From NCBI GenBank assembly GCA_001804805.1, contig MHBH01000028.1:1-64000 (forward strand): a stretch of 64,000 nucleotides of DNA, in the 5' to 3' direction. A program made the translations under genes and the position numbers. The number at the start of each line of letters is the position of its first letter. Position 1 is the first letter of the stretch. Below, one piece after another: positions 40,694 to 50,394 of the stretch. The stretch comes from Lentisphaerae bacterium GWF2_49_21 (GTDB lineage Bacteria; Verrucomicrobiota; Lentisphaeria; Victivallales; GWF2-50-93). The notes beneath the pieces are model-generated. The model made no database searches, was not told the DNA's origin, and saw nothing but the letters and a program-made list of their open reading frames with translations.

Positions 40694-43600
40694 TCATTTA
40701 GTTTTAAACTCCCACTCGCCCCAGAGATTCGGGCTTAGCATGGCCTCACTCGGGATATCCGCGGTTATTCCAGTGGCCTTGTTGGACCAATATACCCGCT
40801 GGAGAGTCTGGAATCCGTCGCCGCGCAGCACCCCGATATCAGCCTTGAGTCGCTTCATTCCAACAGGATTCAAACCAAGAACTTTGAGTGGGATGGAAAC
40901 TTCGAAGTCTCCTTCAACTCCCGCCAGCTGCACCTGGTCGCTCACATCCTCGACCTTGTCGATATAAGTCGTGCGCCATGGCGAAGAGAACGGTACACGG
41001 TCCTTTTCAGCAGTGCCGGGCACGACAGCGCGATACAATACTGCAACCGGCTTGTCCTTTACCTTTGCGACCAGAAGACGCAGGTCTCCGGCAACCGGAT
41101 CAGTTCTTTTAGGATTGGCAGAGGGATTGGTTGCGATCATCAGATCAAGAGCGCCGCCTGTCTTGAATATCAGATTTATCTTCTCGCCTGAATTCCGCAG
41201 TATATCCTTGTCGGCTGTACGGTATGCCAGATAGAGCCTGTCTCCCGAGATCATTGCCGCCGCCTGTACATCGTAGGGCTTGCTGTTGCTGTTGAAGTTT
41301 GCGGCCGTCCCGCGCTTGTCGACGGACGCCCAGTCGCTGTCCTTCCATTCATCAAGCTTGCCATCTACAACCGGAGCAGTCTTCGGGATTGCAACAAGCA
41401 GGTTCTTTCTGCCCTGTGCGGCCTGCCGCGCGATTTCCTGTACGGCAAAATATTCCTGCGCCTTCTTGAGATCGGCCTCGGTCACCTTGACTTCGGAATC
41501 TGGAAGACGCTGTATGGTCTCCAGTCCGTCGACTCGGACAAGGCTTGTCCGTCCGCCGTCGACGATATAGACTTTGCCATCCTTGGTCTGCGTGATGGAA
41601 GGCCAGAAATTTTCGTCGTGCGGAGATACGTCGTTCAATTTCATTCCACGCTGTGCAACAGGCATCGACCAGGATGTCCCCACCCTTACATCCTTGAACA
41701 GGGAGGCGACGAACAATCCGTCGACGGACATGAGGTACATCGGCCCCATGTTGCCGTTCACGCACCATAGAGGGCCGGCATCGCTGTTCAACGGCTTGAT
41801 CAAATCACCGAGTAGACGGGTAGTGCCGATTAGCATTCCCGGCCTGTCGGGAACCTGCGCCTCATGGGACGGATGCAGACCAGGCCAGGGATCCGGATAT
41901 GACCACTTGGCTTCGCCCTTATAGACGCCCGCAACTGATAATTGCGAGTATGGTTTAGGTACTGCGGTCAGAACTGTCCATCCGTCCGGACTTGCAATTG
42001 CCTGATCTCCGCCTGAACTTGCCGGTCCCTGGACATCGGTCGCCAGGACTTCTCCCGCATCGAAATCATAGAGTGGTGTGCCACCAGGAGAGAATTTCGC
42101 AGCCTTGAAAAGAGTTGTCTTGCCGTCAATCCTCGACACCAGCGCAGAGAGGTCGGGCATTATCGTGACACCGCCCGGGGAAGCCTTTTTAATCTTTACT
42201 TCCTCTGGCTGTGGCTGGCCGTCGTCGTTCTTGTCCGTCCATATGCAGAATGACTGGTTCTTCCAGTAGTCGCCCTTGAGATCAAGCCCTTCGGGCAGGA
42301 TTTTCTTGAACGGTTCGCTCTTCAGCAGTCCCCAGTCGTTTGCACGCCCGACGGCCGCAGTCATTTTCGCAAGACCGTCCTTTTCGATCCATACCATGAC
42401 AATTCCGGCGCCATTCGTCGGATTGCTGTCATGGCAGTTGGTGAAGTATTTTTTTCCGTTGGCATATACCGGATGCTGCGGTGCACCGCCACAGCCATAT
42501 CCGTCAGGCAGCAGGCTTGTTCCGGCTTCAGGCCGCCAGTACACTTTCGTCAGCTTGTTTGTTCCCTTATCCCAGTCCAGCTTGAACTCCATCCCTTTAT
42601 AATAGAAGAGAGTCTTGTCCTGGGGATCGAGCATCCCGCCGCCGCCGTATTCGGCCGGTCCGTAGAACGCATTTACAAAGACTCCGTCAAACTGCCATAC
42701 GCTGACGCGTTTGGGGTATTCGTCCTGTTCGGTGACCCATAGACGGCCCTTGTTGTCGATGGTGAGTCCTGCAGGATTGTTCATGTGCATCGGATCATAC
42801 GGACCCGCTTTTGGAAGTCCGGCTTTTCCAATGCTGCGCATCTGCTTGCCTGCAGCAGTGAAAATTTTAATCTGATGGCTGGTTCCCCTGTCGGAGATGA
42901 ACATGGTGTCAGCATCGTCTACGGTCAGCTGCACAGGCTGATCCAATCCTTTGGCAACTAGGATTTCAGGTTTCGCCATTTCCTTCGGCGGAGGATTGTT
43001 CATCGCATAGCGAAGGACTTTCTTCTCGGAAATCACAAGGAGATTGCCCTTTGTGTCAAAGGTAATTCCTAGCGGCTCGGTAATAGCTGCTTCACCGATC
43101 TGCTTGCCGGTTGCGACATCGACGAAGATCAGCTTATTGCTTTTTGACAGACTGCACACAAGCATACCGTCACGCGCGGCCAGTCCTGCCATCTCGTATT
43201 TGTTCCCGTCCTCCTTCTTGCCGATCTTGAAGACGGATTTCTCGCCGTTGCGTGTCATTGCAGTAAGCCTGAGTTCGCCTTCGAAGTTGGAGCCGACGAA
43301 AAGAACTGTGTTCGTGTCGGCTTTTGCGCCTGAATCGAGTGCAAGGAACTGCGCGCCGGTCCAGTGGCCGCCGATCCAGTTGATTCCGCCGACCTTCTTG
43401 CCGTCGAGATCTACCCAGGCAAGCCCGTGCGTGCCTTCTGACACATGGCTTCCAATATATATTAGATCCTTATCGTACTGGTTCCTGTTTGCCGGGACGA
43501 ACAATGTGCAGCATGGAGGAGTGTGGTTGCTGAGCCAGGCTCCGGTGTTGTCCGCGGTGTTCCATGCAGGATTTCCGGCAGTGTAGACTGGGAACTCGTA

Positions 43601-45004
43601 GAACAGATCAATCGACTTGTAGCTGAGTCCTCTGACCTTGTATGTGCCAGGCGCGACAAATACTCCGGGCACATGATACAGTCCATGACGTGCCGCTTCC
43701 GGATCACGGCCGACATCGTCCATTCCATCCCACCAGGCGATATTGTCGCCGGCGGGGAATGGAGTTTCACTCACCAGATTGCGGATGCGTTTTCCGTTGG
43801 CGTCCTCGATGACGATGGTCGCATATCCGGCTTCCTTGAGCTTGAAGTTCACCGGTATCGGGGGATGCACGGTCTCTGTCACAATCTTTTTCGGTAGTGC
43901 GATGGACAGAGGATCTGCTCCGAGCGGACGCAATACGAACATGTCATCAACCCATACGCGGAGTCCTTTCTTTGTGTTTCCAGTGATATGAGGATGGCTT
44001 TCCGGGGCGACTTTTGTCATGCGGATACGGATAGCCTTCGTAGTGACAGTTGTGCCGAAGTCCATCATCTGCACTGGCAGCTGTAGCGGATACCAGCTTT
44101 GAAGATCGCTGAATGCCTTGACAAGTTTCCAGTCTGTATCAACTGCTTCCGCAGGATTCTTGTCTTTCGGGCCTGCAAAGGTCTGTACTTCAGCAGCGCC
44201 GAAACCGCCGAACACTGCCGCAAGACCGGAGATAGTGACGGGTTCCTGCCAGATGAACATCAGCCATGGGGCTTGTTCAGCGACGGGTTTTGGAGGATTT
44301 GTTTCGTTCCAGTTGTCCCATTCGCCCCAGCAGTTGTTCCATTCGTTTGCAATTACACCGACCTTGTTTTCATTCACGGAAGCCATGATCCTGGCCTGCG
44401 GTGCGAGATTCGCAAAACGTCCGGAGAACAGACAGACACCGCCAAGGCTTCCAGCATATGATCGGTCTGTCGCTTTTGGCTCATGGGTGAAGCGGATGGC
44501 GCGGGTCTGCGTGTTCGGAGGGAGGATCCACAGCAGGAATCCTTGTCCTTCCTTGAGGATCTTGTCGCCAGCGATCCGTTCTGCTGGCAGCCACTGCGAA
44601 TCGTCTGCGATGTCGCCGGGATATGCTGCGTCCGGTTTGAGAACGCCTACGCGGCAGTTCCCTGCAGTCATCACCGTGCCAACCTGTATTGCCTTTGTGA
44701 ATCCAATTCGGAGATGGCGGGGGCCAAGTGTCTTTCCATCGGCGAAAGAGGAGACGCCATTCCATTCGGGGCGCGAGTTGCGGGTCCAGATCACTCGGGC
44801 AGGCTCTGCCTCCTTGCCTTCCATAAGCACCTTGTCTTCCTTGCCGTCCAGCCATTGCGTAAACGCAGATCTGTCAAGATCCTCGCGGGTGACAGGCGAA
44901 TCGAACAACGAAGCAGGCTTTGCATCCTGTCCAGGAAGGGAATTGCAGAAGATAAGGGCGGATAATGCTACAGTAATTTTCAAGAAGGCCGGAATCCGTT
45001 TCAT
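40694..45004 (-). CDS. giant secreted beta-propeller/CBM9-like protein, paralogue of 33082-37101
   Basis: 'ATIVIEDANGKRIRNLVSETPFPAGDNIAWWDGMDDVGRD', 'APGTYKVRGLSYKSIDLFYEFPVYTAGNPAWNTADNTGAWLSNHTPP', C-terminal 'APVVDGKLDEWKDSDWASVD'. Confidence 0.7.
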   Translation of the reverse strand: MKRIPAFLKITVALSALIFCNSLPGQDAKPASLFDSPVTREDLDRSAFTQWLDGKEDKVLMEGKEAEPARVIWTRNSRPEWNGVSSFADGKTLGPRHLRIGFTKAIQVGTVMTAGNCRVGVLKPDAAYPGDIADDSQWLPAERIAGDKILKEGQGFLLWILPPNTQTRAIRFTHEPKATDRSYAGSLGGVCLFSGRFANLAPQARIMASVNENKVGVIANEWNNCWGEWDNWNETNPPKPVAEQAPWLMFIWQEPVTISGLAAVFGGFGAAEVQTFAGPKDKNPAEAVDTDWKLVKAFSDLQSWYPLQLPVQMMDFGTTVTTKAIRIRMTKVAPESHPHITGNTKKGLRVWVDDMFVLRPLGADPLSIALPKKIVTETVHPPIPVNFKLKEAGYATIVIEDANGKRIRNLVSETPFPAGDNIAWWDGMDDVGRDPEAARHGLYHVPGVFVAPGTYKVRGLSYKSIDLFYEFPVYTAGNPAWNTADNTGAWLSNHTPPCCTLFVPANRNQYDKDLIYIGSHVSEGTHGLAWVDLDGKKVGGINWIGGHWTGAQFLALDSGAKADTNTVLFVGSNFEGELRLTAMTRNGEKSVFKIGKKEDGNKYEMAGLAARDGMLVCSLSKSNKLIFVDVATGKQIGEAAITEPLGITFDTKGNLLVISEKKVLRYAMNNPPPKEMAKPEILVAKGLDQPVQLTVDDADTMFISDRGTSHQIKIFTAAGKQMRSIGKAGLPKAGPYDPMHMNNPAGLTIDNKGRLWVTEQDEYPKRVSVWQFDGVFVNAFYGPAEYGGGGMLDPQDKTLFYYKGMEFKLDWDKGTNKLTKVYWRPEAGTSLLPDGYGCGGAPQHPVYANGKKYFTNCHDSNPTNGAGIVMVWIEKDGLAKMTAAVGRANDWGLLKSEPFKKILPEGLDLKGDYWKNQSFCIWTDKNDDGQPQPEEVKIKKASPGGVTIMPDLSALVSRIDGKTTLFKAAKFSPGGTPLYDFDAGEVLATDVQGPASSGGDQAIASPDGWTVLTAVPKPYSQLSVAGVYKGEAKWSYPDPWPGLHPSHEAQVPDRPGMLIGTTRLLGDLIKPLNSDAGPLWCVNGNMGPMYLMSVDGLFVASLFKDVRVGTSWSMPVAQRGMKLNDVSPHDENFWPSITQTKDGKVYIVDGGRTSLVRVDGLETIQRLPDSEVKVTEADLKKAQEYFAVQEIARQAAQGRKNLLVAIPKTAPVVDGKLDEWKDSDWASVDKRGTAANFNSNSKPYDVQAAAMISGDRLYLAYRTADKDILRNSGEKINLIFKTGGALDLMIATNPSANPKRTDPVAGDLRLLVAKVKDKPVAVLYRAVVPGTAEKDRVPFSSPWRTTYIDKVEDVSDQVQLAGVEGDFEVSIPLKVLGLNPVGMKRLKADIGVLRGDGFQTLQRVYWSNKATGITADIPSEAMLSPNLWGEWEFKTK

Positions 45005-45021
45005 GAACGCTCCCCCGATAT

Positions 45022-45059
45022 TAATGTTATCGTAATTAATATTTATAAAGATAACATTA
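45022..45059. promoter_or_regulatory. operator-like inverted repeat TAATGTTATC-N18-GATAACATTA
   Basis: 10-bp perfect arms ending 18 nt upstream of the start of the 40694-45004 gene; same TGTTATC-N18-GATAACA core and GTAAT spacer start as 15591-15628. Confidence 0.55.
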
Positions 45060-45290
45060 TCTTTGGCGGTTTATTTTCAAGACTGAAAGCAAATATTTTA
45101 CTGTTTTCAGGGAAGGCAGGGGGAAGTTTCAATATTCAACGGACGGTTGCTCCAAGCAAGGAAATAAATAGGCAAAAGAACACGATTCTGCCTCGCCGAC
45201 CTTGATTACTTATCCATATGGACTTATGATACTTAATGGTATTTTATAGTATAATGCGACTGTTTCAAAAACGAACTCGGAGATTCTTCA

Positions 45291-46814
45291 ATGGCTGAAA
45301 ATAACGAACTCGAAAAAACCCTTTGGTCGGCAGCGGACAAGATGCGCTCCAACATGGATGCAGCGGAATACAAGCACGTTGTCCTGGGCCTGATCTTTCT
45401 CAAATACATTTCTGACGCATTCAATGATATGCACGCAAAACTTAAAGATGGCAAAGGGGAATTTGAAGGAGCAAATCCCGAAGATCCCGATGAATACCAT
45501 GCATACAACGTCTTCTTTGTTCCGGAAAAAGCACGCTGGGACTATCTGCAGGACCGCGCAAAACAACCGGAAATCGGAAATTACATTGACGACTCGATGG
45601 ACGCCATCGAGAAGATCAATCCATCATTGAAAGGCGTGCTCCCTAAAATCTATGCCGATCCTGAACTGAACAAGCAGCGCCTAGGCGAACTGATAGACCT
45701 GATTGGAACCATCGGCTTCAGTCAGGACGGACATACGTCCAAAGACTTGCTCGGTAGAGTCTACGAATATTTCCTCGGACAGTTCGCCGACGCGGAAGGC
45801 AAGAAAGGCGGTCAATTTTACACGCCTGAAAGCATAGTCAAGCTGCTGGTGGAAATGCTTGAACCTTACAATGGACGCGTGTATGACGGCTGTTGCGGTA
45901 GCGGCGGGATGTTCGTGCAGAGCGAAAAATTTGTGCTTAATCATCAAGGCAATATCAAGGATCTGTCCATCTACGGGCAGGAATCCAATCCCACCACACT
46001 GCGCCTTGCCAGGATGAACCTTGCCATTCGAGGCATTGACGCCAAACTGGAACTGGGCGACACATTCCTGCACGACAGGCATCCCGACTTGAAAGCGGAC
46101 TTCATCATGGCAAACCCACCGTTCAACATCAGTGATTGGAACGGTGAGCAACTGCGCGGCGATAACCGCTGGAAATACGGTGTGCCGCCAACAGGCAATG
46201 CCAATTATGCCTGGCTCCAGCATTTCGCACACAAGCTCAAACCTAATGGATCTGCTGGAATCGTTCTTGCCAATGGCAGTATGAATTCCAATTCCGGAGG
46301 TGAAGGTGACATCCGAAAGAACATGATAGAGGAAGGTTTGATTGACTGCATGGTGGCTTTGCCTTCGCAACTGTTTTATAACACCATGATTCCTGCCTGT
46401 CTGTGGTTTCTGTCACGCAACAGGACAAATGGGAAATTTCGTAACCGCGCCAATGAAATTCTTTTTATTGATACCCGCAAGCTAGGCGAGATGACCAATC
46501 GCCGAAATCGGAAATTGACAGACGCTGAGATTGCCCTTGTTGCCAGCACATATCACGCCTGGCGAAATAAAGACGGTAAATACAAAGACAAGCTGGGATT
46601 CTGCAAGTCAGCAACACTGGAAGAAGTTAAGAATAATAGTTATGTGCTGATGCCGGGGCGATATGTGGGGACGGAAGAAATAGAAGACGACGGGATTCCT
46701 TTTGAAGATAAAATGAACGCGTTGACGACAAAGCTCGCTGAACAGTTTGCAAAGAGTTCGGAGTTAGAAAAGGCTATTCGAAAGAACCTTAAAGGAATCG
46801 GTTATGAATTCTAA
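45291..46814 (+). CDS. hsdM: type I restriction-modification system DNA methyltransferase subunit HsdM
   Basis: '[41 protein letters not shown]', '[42 protein letters not shown]'. Confidence 0.95.
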   Translation: MAENNELEKTLWSAADKMRSNMDAAEYKHVVLGLIFLKYISDAFNDMHAKLKDGKGEFEGANPEDPDEYHAYNVFFVPEKARWDYLQDRAKQPEIGNYIDDSMDAIEKINPSLKGVLPKIYADPELNKQRLGELIDLIGTIGFSQDGHTSKDLLGRVYEYFLGQFADAEGKKGGQFYTPESIVKLLVEMLEPYNGRVYDGCCGSGGMFVQSEKFVLNHQGNIKDLSIYGQESNPTTLRLARMNLAIRGIDAKLELGDTFLHDRHPDLKADFIMANPPFNISDWNGEQLRGDNRWKYGVPPTGNANYAWLQHFAHKLKPNGSAGIVLANGSMNSNSGGEGDIRKNMIEEGLIDCMVALPSQLFYNTMIPACLWFLSRNRTNGKFRNRANEILFIDTRKLGEMTNRRNRKLTDAEIALVASTYHAWRNKDGKYKDKLGFCKSATLEEVKNNSYVLMPGRYVGTEEIEDDGIPFEDKMNALTTKLAEQFAKSSELEKAIRKNLKGIGYEF

Positions 46815-47078
46815 GGGACAAGTGGACAGCTCATCTTCGAAAATACGTGTGCTGAATCAGGATTGGGAATATCTTTACAATCCCAATTTTAATCCCGTCG
46901 AATTCGACGGGATTAAAATGCAAGCCGGGTTAAACACTAATAAGTTCGCAATTCACCAGATGACTATCTTGGTCAACAGCCTGTTGGCCAAATTGCACAA
47001 TCACCGGTTTTGCAAATCACTCAATCCATACCGACGGTGGAAGAGATTGAAGCCGAGCTTGGAGGAGATTTGAAATGA
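46804..47078 (+). pseudogene. remnant of a KilA-N-domain-like gene joined to an out-of-frame C-terminal fragment
   Basis: Frame of 46804: LNQDWEYLYNPNFNPVEFDGIKMQAGLN (KilA-N-like). Frame ending 47078: VGQIAQSPVLQITQSIPTVEEIEAELGGDLK*, whose TGA overlaps the hsdS ATG (ATGA). Confidence 0.55.
46887..46918. repeat. 32-nt perfect palindrome TTTTAATCCCGTCGAATTCGACGGGATTAAAA
   Basis: Exact self-reverse-complement, read directly. Confidence 0.95.
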
Positions 47079-48295
47079 GTTCTAAGGAGTGGACATCTTT
47101 TAAAATAGAAGACTTGGGTCGTGTAGTTACGGGAAAAACGCCTCCCACTCAAAATTCTGACAATTTTGGCAATAAATATCCATTTATTACTCCAAGGGAC
47201 ATGTCTGGGCAAAAGAGAATCATAAAAACTGAACGCTATCTTTCTGAGGAAGGAAAGAAGACTGTAAAGAATTGCTTATTACCCAAGGATGCAATCTGTG
47301 TTTCTTGTATTGGCTCTGATATGGGCAAAGTAGTATTGACAACTCAAGACAGTGTTACCAACCAGCAACTAAATTCAATTATCTGTAAACAGGAATTTAA
47401 TCCTGACTTCGTATATTACTCTATCATAAATATTTCTGATACGCTGCGCAATGTTGCTCATCATAGTACGGCAGTTCCAATTTTAAACAAATCTGATTTT
47501 TCTAATTTTGAAATACTATCCCCAGCCATCTCCACTCAAAATAAAATAGCATCCATTCTTTCCGCCCTCGACGACAAACTCGAACTCAACCGCCAGACCA
47601 ACGCCACTCTCGAAGCCATTGCGCAGACGATTTTCAAGGAGTGGTTTGTGGATTTCAAGTTCCCCGGAGCAACAGGTGAAATGCAGGAGAGCGAACTGGG
47701 GATGATTCCGAAGGGATGGACGGCTCTGCCAATATATGAAACTGCAGAATTTATTAATGGCGCTGCATACAAGGAAACTGATTTTACTCCGGATAATTCA
47801 GGCCTTCCAGTAATTAAAATAGCTGAGTTAAAATATGGCATTACAAGTCAAACGCGTTTTTCTAAAACAATAAAAAACGAAAACTCTAGAATTGATAACG
47901 GAGATATCCTTTTCTCCTGGTCTGGTAGCCCTGACACATCAATTGATGTGTTTGTCTGGGCGGGTGATGCGGGAATATTAAACCAGCATATTTTCAGAGT
48001 TGTAAACGGCGATACTGATAAGAAATATTACGAGTGCTATTTGTTGAAATATTTAAAACCCATCTTCATTGAAATAGCAAGGGATAAACAAACAACTGGC
48101 CTTGGGCATGTAACTGCGCAGGACATGAGAAGAATAAAAATTGCATATCCCGATAAAAAGTCTATTGGAATGTTTGCCGAGAAAATAGGGCCAATTTTCG
48201 AGAAGTCATTAAACAATTCCCTGCAAACTGCGACTCTTGTGCGACTTCGCGACTCTTTGCTCCCCAAATTAATGAACGGTGAAATCGAAGCATGA
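47075..48295 (+). CDS. hsdS: type I restriction-modification specificity subunit HsdS
   Basis: Two TRD-like halves with conserved 'ISTQNKIASILSALDDKLELNRQTNATLEAIAQTIFKEWFVDF' and 'LRDSLLPKLMNGEIEA'. Confidence 0.93.
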   Translation: MSSKEWTSFKIEDLGRVVTGKTPPTQNSDNFGNKYPFITPRDMSGQKRIIKTERYLSEEGKKTVKNCLLPKDAICVSCIGSDMGKVVLTTQDSVTNQQLNSIICKQEFNPDFVYYSIINISDTLRNVAHHSTAVPILNKSDFSNFEILSPAISTQNKIASILSALDDKLELNRQTNATLEAIAQTIFKEWFVDFKFPGATGEMQESELGMIPKGWTALPIYETAEFINGAAYKETDFTPDNSGLPVIKIAELKYGITSQTRFSKTIKNENSRIDNGDILFSWSGSPDTSIDVFVWAGDAGILNQHIFRVVNGDTDKKYYECYLLKYLKPIFIEIARDKQTTGLGHVTAQDMRRIKIAYPDKKSIGMFAEKIGPIFEKSLNNSLQTATLVRLRDSLLPKLMNGEIEA

Positions 48296-49296
48296 GCGAA
48301 GAAAAGAAAATTGATTTCATAGACAACCCTGACTTCAACCGTTGGATTGAAGAGAATTATAAAGTTGAAATCGAGGAATATGAATATCAATCAAGCGACG
48401 TGCTATATAAAATCAATTATGATGACTATCTGGATGCGCTTAAGCGATACAATGCCGACCCCAAAATTGAGCTCACAAGAATTGAAGACAATTTTCCGTC
48501 CCCTATCGCTTATTATTTCTCCCAGGCAAACAACAATTATCAAAATGACCATCATCGTCTTGATCTGTTAAAATCCTGCTGGGAGTCTATTGTGTTTTTC
48601 CTGTATGGATTGGTTGTTGCCGAAGCTCGTCACAGGAAGATACCGCTTAACAGTCTCGGCAATAGATGGGATAAATATTGGAGCGACAAGATTTTCGACA
48701 AGCTAACAATCATAGAAAACATTATTGATTACACTACGAAAAATGGATTAAAATTTGATTGTTCCGTTTTGGTGCCGGTTGCTACATTGAGCAAAATAAA
48801 ATCTCTTAATCAAGAAAGAAATGGTTTTGAACATTCCGCTGCAAGAACATCAGCTCAACAAATGGATTTATATAAGACCTTATGTCCTCTTCTTGAAAAC
48901 GTTCTTAAAGAACTTATAAATCTTGAAAAGGTAACTGTCCTCCGTTATTACTCTTCTGAAATACCACTTGTTCCTCGTTGCGAGATTTTTAACGGAAGTT
49001 CTCTTGAAGGTCATAAGGACAATATAATTCTCAAAAAGGACAATTACATCGAGATACTCGACCATTTCAACGCAAGCTCAATATTTGCAAAAATAGGCGA
49101 TGAAGTTTTCTGCTTGTCCCCATTTATCCATTTTTCGCAGGAACTGCACGAAACCAATGCGACACTTTGTTTTTTTAAGAAAGAAAAGTCAGGCAAGTAT
49201 CTCTTTGAGGTTGTAAGTAAAGCAAAAGATATTGAGTTCGATAAAAGCAATTTTTCTTTAATTGAAAACAAACTTAAAGCTTTGGTGGTGCCATGA
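48292..49296 (+). CDS. uncharacterised RM-operon accessory protein with HEPN-like RNxxxH motif
   Basis: ATGA overlap with hsdS stop; helical region with 'NQERNGFEHSAARTS'. Confidence 0.7.
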   Translation: MSEEKKIDFIDNPDFNRWIEENYKVEIEEYEYQSSDVLYKINYDDYLDALKRYNADPKIELTRIEDNFPSPIAYYFSQANNNYQNDHHRLDLLKSCWESIVFFLYGLVVAEARHRKIPLNSLGNRWDKYWSDKIFDKLTIIENIIDYTTKNGLKFDCSVLVPVATLSKIKSLNQERNGFEHSAARTSAQQMDLYKTLCPLLENVLKELINLEKVTVLRYYSSEIPLVPRCEIFNGSSLEGHKDNIILKKDNYIEILDHFNASSIFAKIGDEVFCLSPFIHFSQELHETNATLCFFKKEKSGKYLFEVVSKAKDIEFDKSNFSLIENKLKALVVP

Positions 49297-49368
49297 AAAA
49301 CTCAGTTAGTTCCATTTTGGAACATACTGTCGATGATGGCATAAGCTTTTTAATTTTGAGGATATATA

Positions 49369-50394
49369 ATGAGCGATAAATTCTTGCAAATAAGAAACAG
49401 CACGGCTGAATTCCTGGTTTTCACTTCCCAGGCCGGAAAAAACACCATAGAGGTGCGGGTGGAGGATGAAACTGTCTGGCTTACCCAGAAGATCATCGCC
49501 ACTCTGTTTGAGGTTTCAATCCCAACTATCAATGAGCATCTGAACAATATCTACAGCCAAGGTGAATTGACACGGGAAGCAACTATTCGGAATTTCCGAA
49601 TAGTTCAAATGGAGGGGGCGCGACAAGTCAACCGTAACGTTGACTACTACAATCTGGACGTCATCATTTCTGTCGGTTACCGTGTGAATTCCCTACGGGC
49701 CACCCAATTCCGCCAGTGGGCGACCGGGGTACTGCGCAATTTTGCCATACGCGGTTATGTACTTGACAACGAACGGCTCAAGAACGGGTCTTTTCTCAGC
49801 AAGGAGTATTACGAAAACCTCCTTGCCGAAATCAGGGAAATCAGGGCAAGCGAAAGAAGATTCTACCAGAAAATTGCCGACATATACTCAACAGCAATGG
49901 ATTACAACAAGGACGCAGAGATTACAAAGGTGTTCTTCGCCACGGTTCAAAACAAGCTGCATTTTGCCATCCACGGCCATACCGCTGCCGAACTTATCAT
50001 GAAGCGCGCAAGCAGCAAGAAGGAGCGCATGGGGCTGAACACCTGGAAAAATGCGCCAAAGGGAAAGATTGTCAAAACGGATGTTTCCATAGCTAAGAAC
50101 TACCTGACCGCAAAAGAGCTGAAGTCTTTGGACCGTTTTGTTGTCATGTATCTCGATTATGCCGAGGACCAGGCGGAGCGCAAGATCCCCATGAGCATGG
50201 AGGACTGGGCGAACAAACTCAATGCGTTCCTCCAATTCAACCAGCGGGATATTCTGGAAAACCAGGGAAAGGTCACCCAGGCAATTGCAAAGGCATTCGC
50301 CGAAAGTGAATTTGAAAAATACAGGATCGTCCAGGATGCGCTGTTCGAAAGCGATTTCGACAAGGAAGTCAAACGAATCGAGGGGAAAGAATGA
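49369..50394 (+). CDS. RhuM-family protein
   Basis: '[84 protein letters not shown]' is diagnostic of RhuM. Confidence 0.92.
   Translation: MSDKFLQIRNSTAEFLVFTSQAGKNTIEVRVEDETVWLTQKIIATLFEVSIPTINEHLNNIYSQGELTREATIRNFRIVQMEGARQVNRNVDYYNLDVIISVGYRVNSLRATQFRQWATGVLRNFAIRGYVLDNERLKNGSFLSKEYYENLLAEIREIRASERRFYQKIADIYSTAMDYNKDAEITKVFFATVQNKLHFAIHGHTAAELIMKRASSKKERMGLNTWKNAPKGKIVKTDVSIAKNYLTAKELKSLDRFVVMYLDYAEDQAERKIPMSMEDWANKLNAFLQFNQRDILENQGKVTQAIAKAFAESEFEKYRIVQDALFESDFDKEVKRIEGKE

Noticed and set aside
44118-45035. 305-aa plus-strand ORF antisense to the giant propeller gene
   Set aside because: Ser/Pro/Phe-rich antisense translation without recognisable motifs; the opposite strand carries signal peptide and domain signatures.
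46804-47073. Intact 89-aa gene in the RM operon
   Set aside because: The KilA-N-like part and the PTVEEIEAELGGDLK end are in different frames, so a degenerate remnant is a better reading than an intact small gene.
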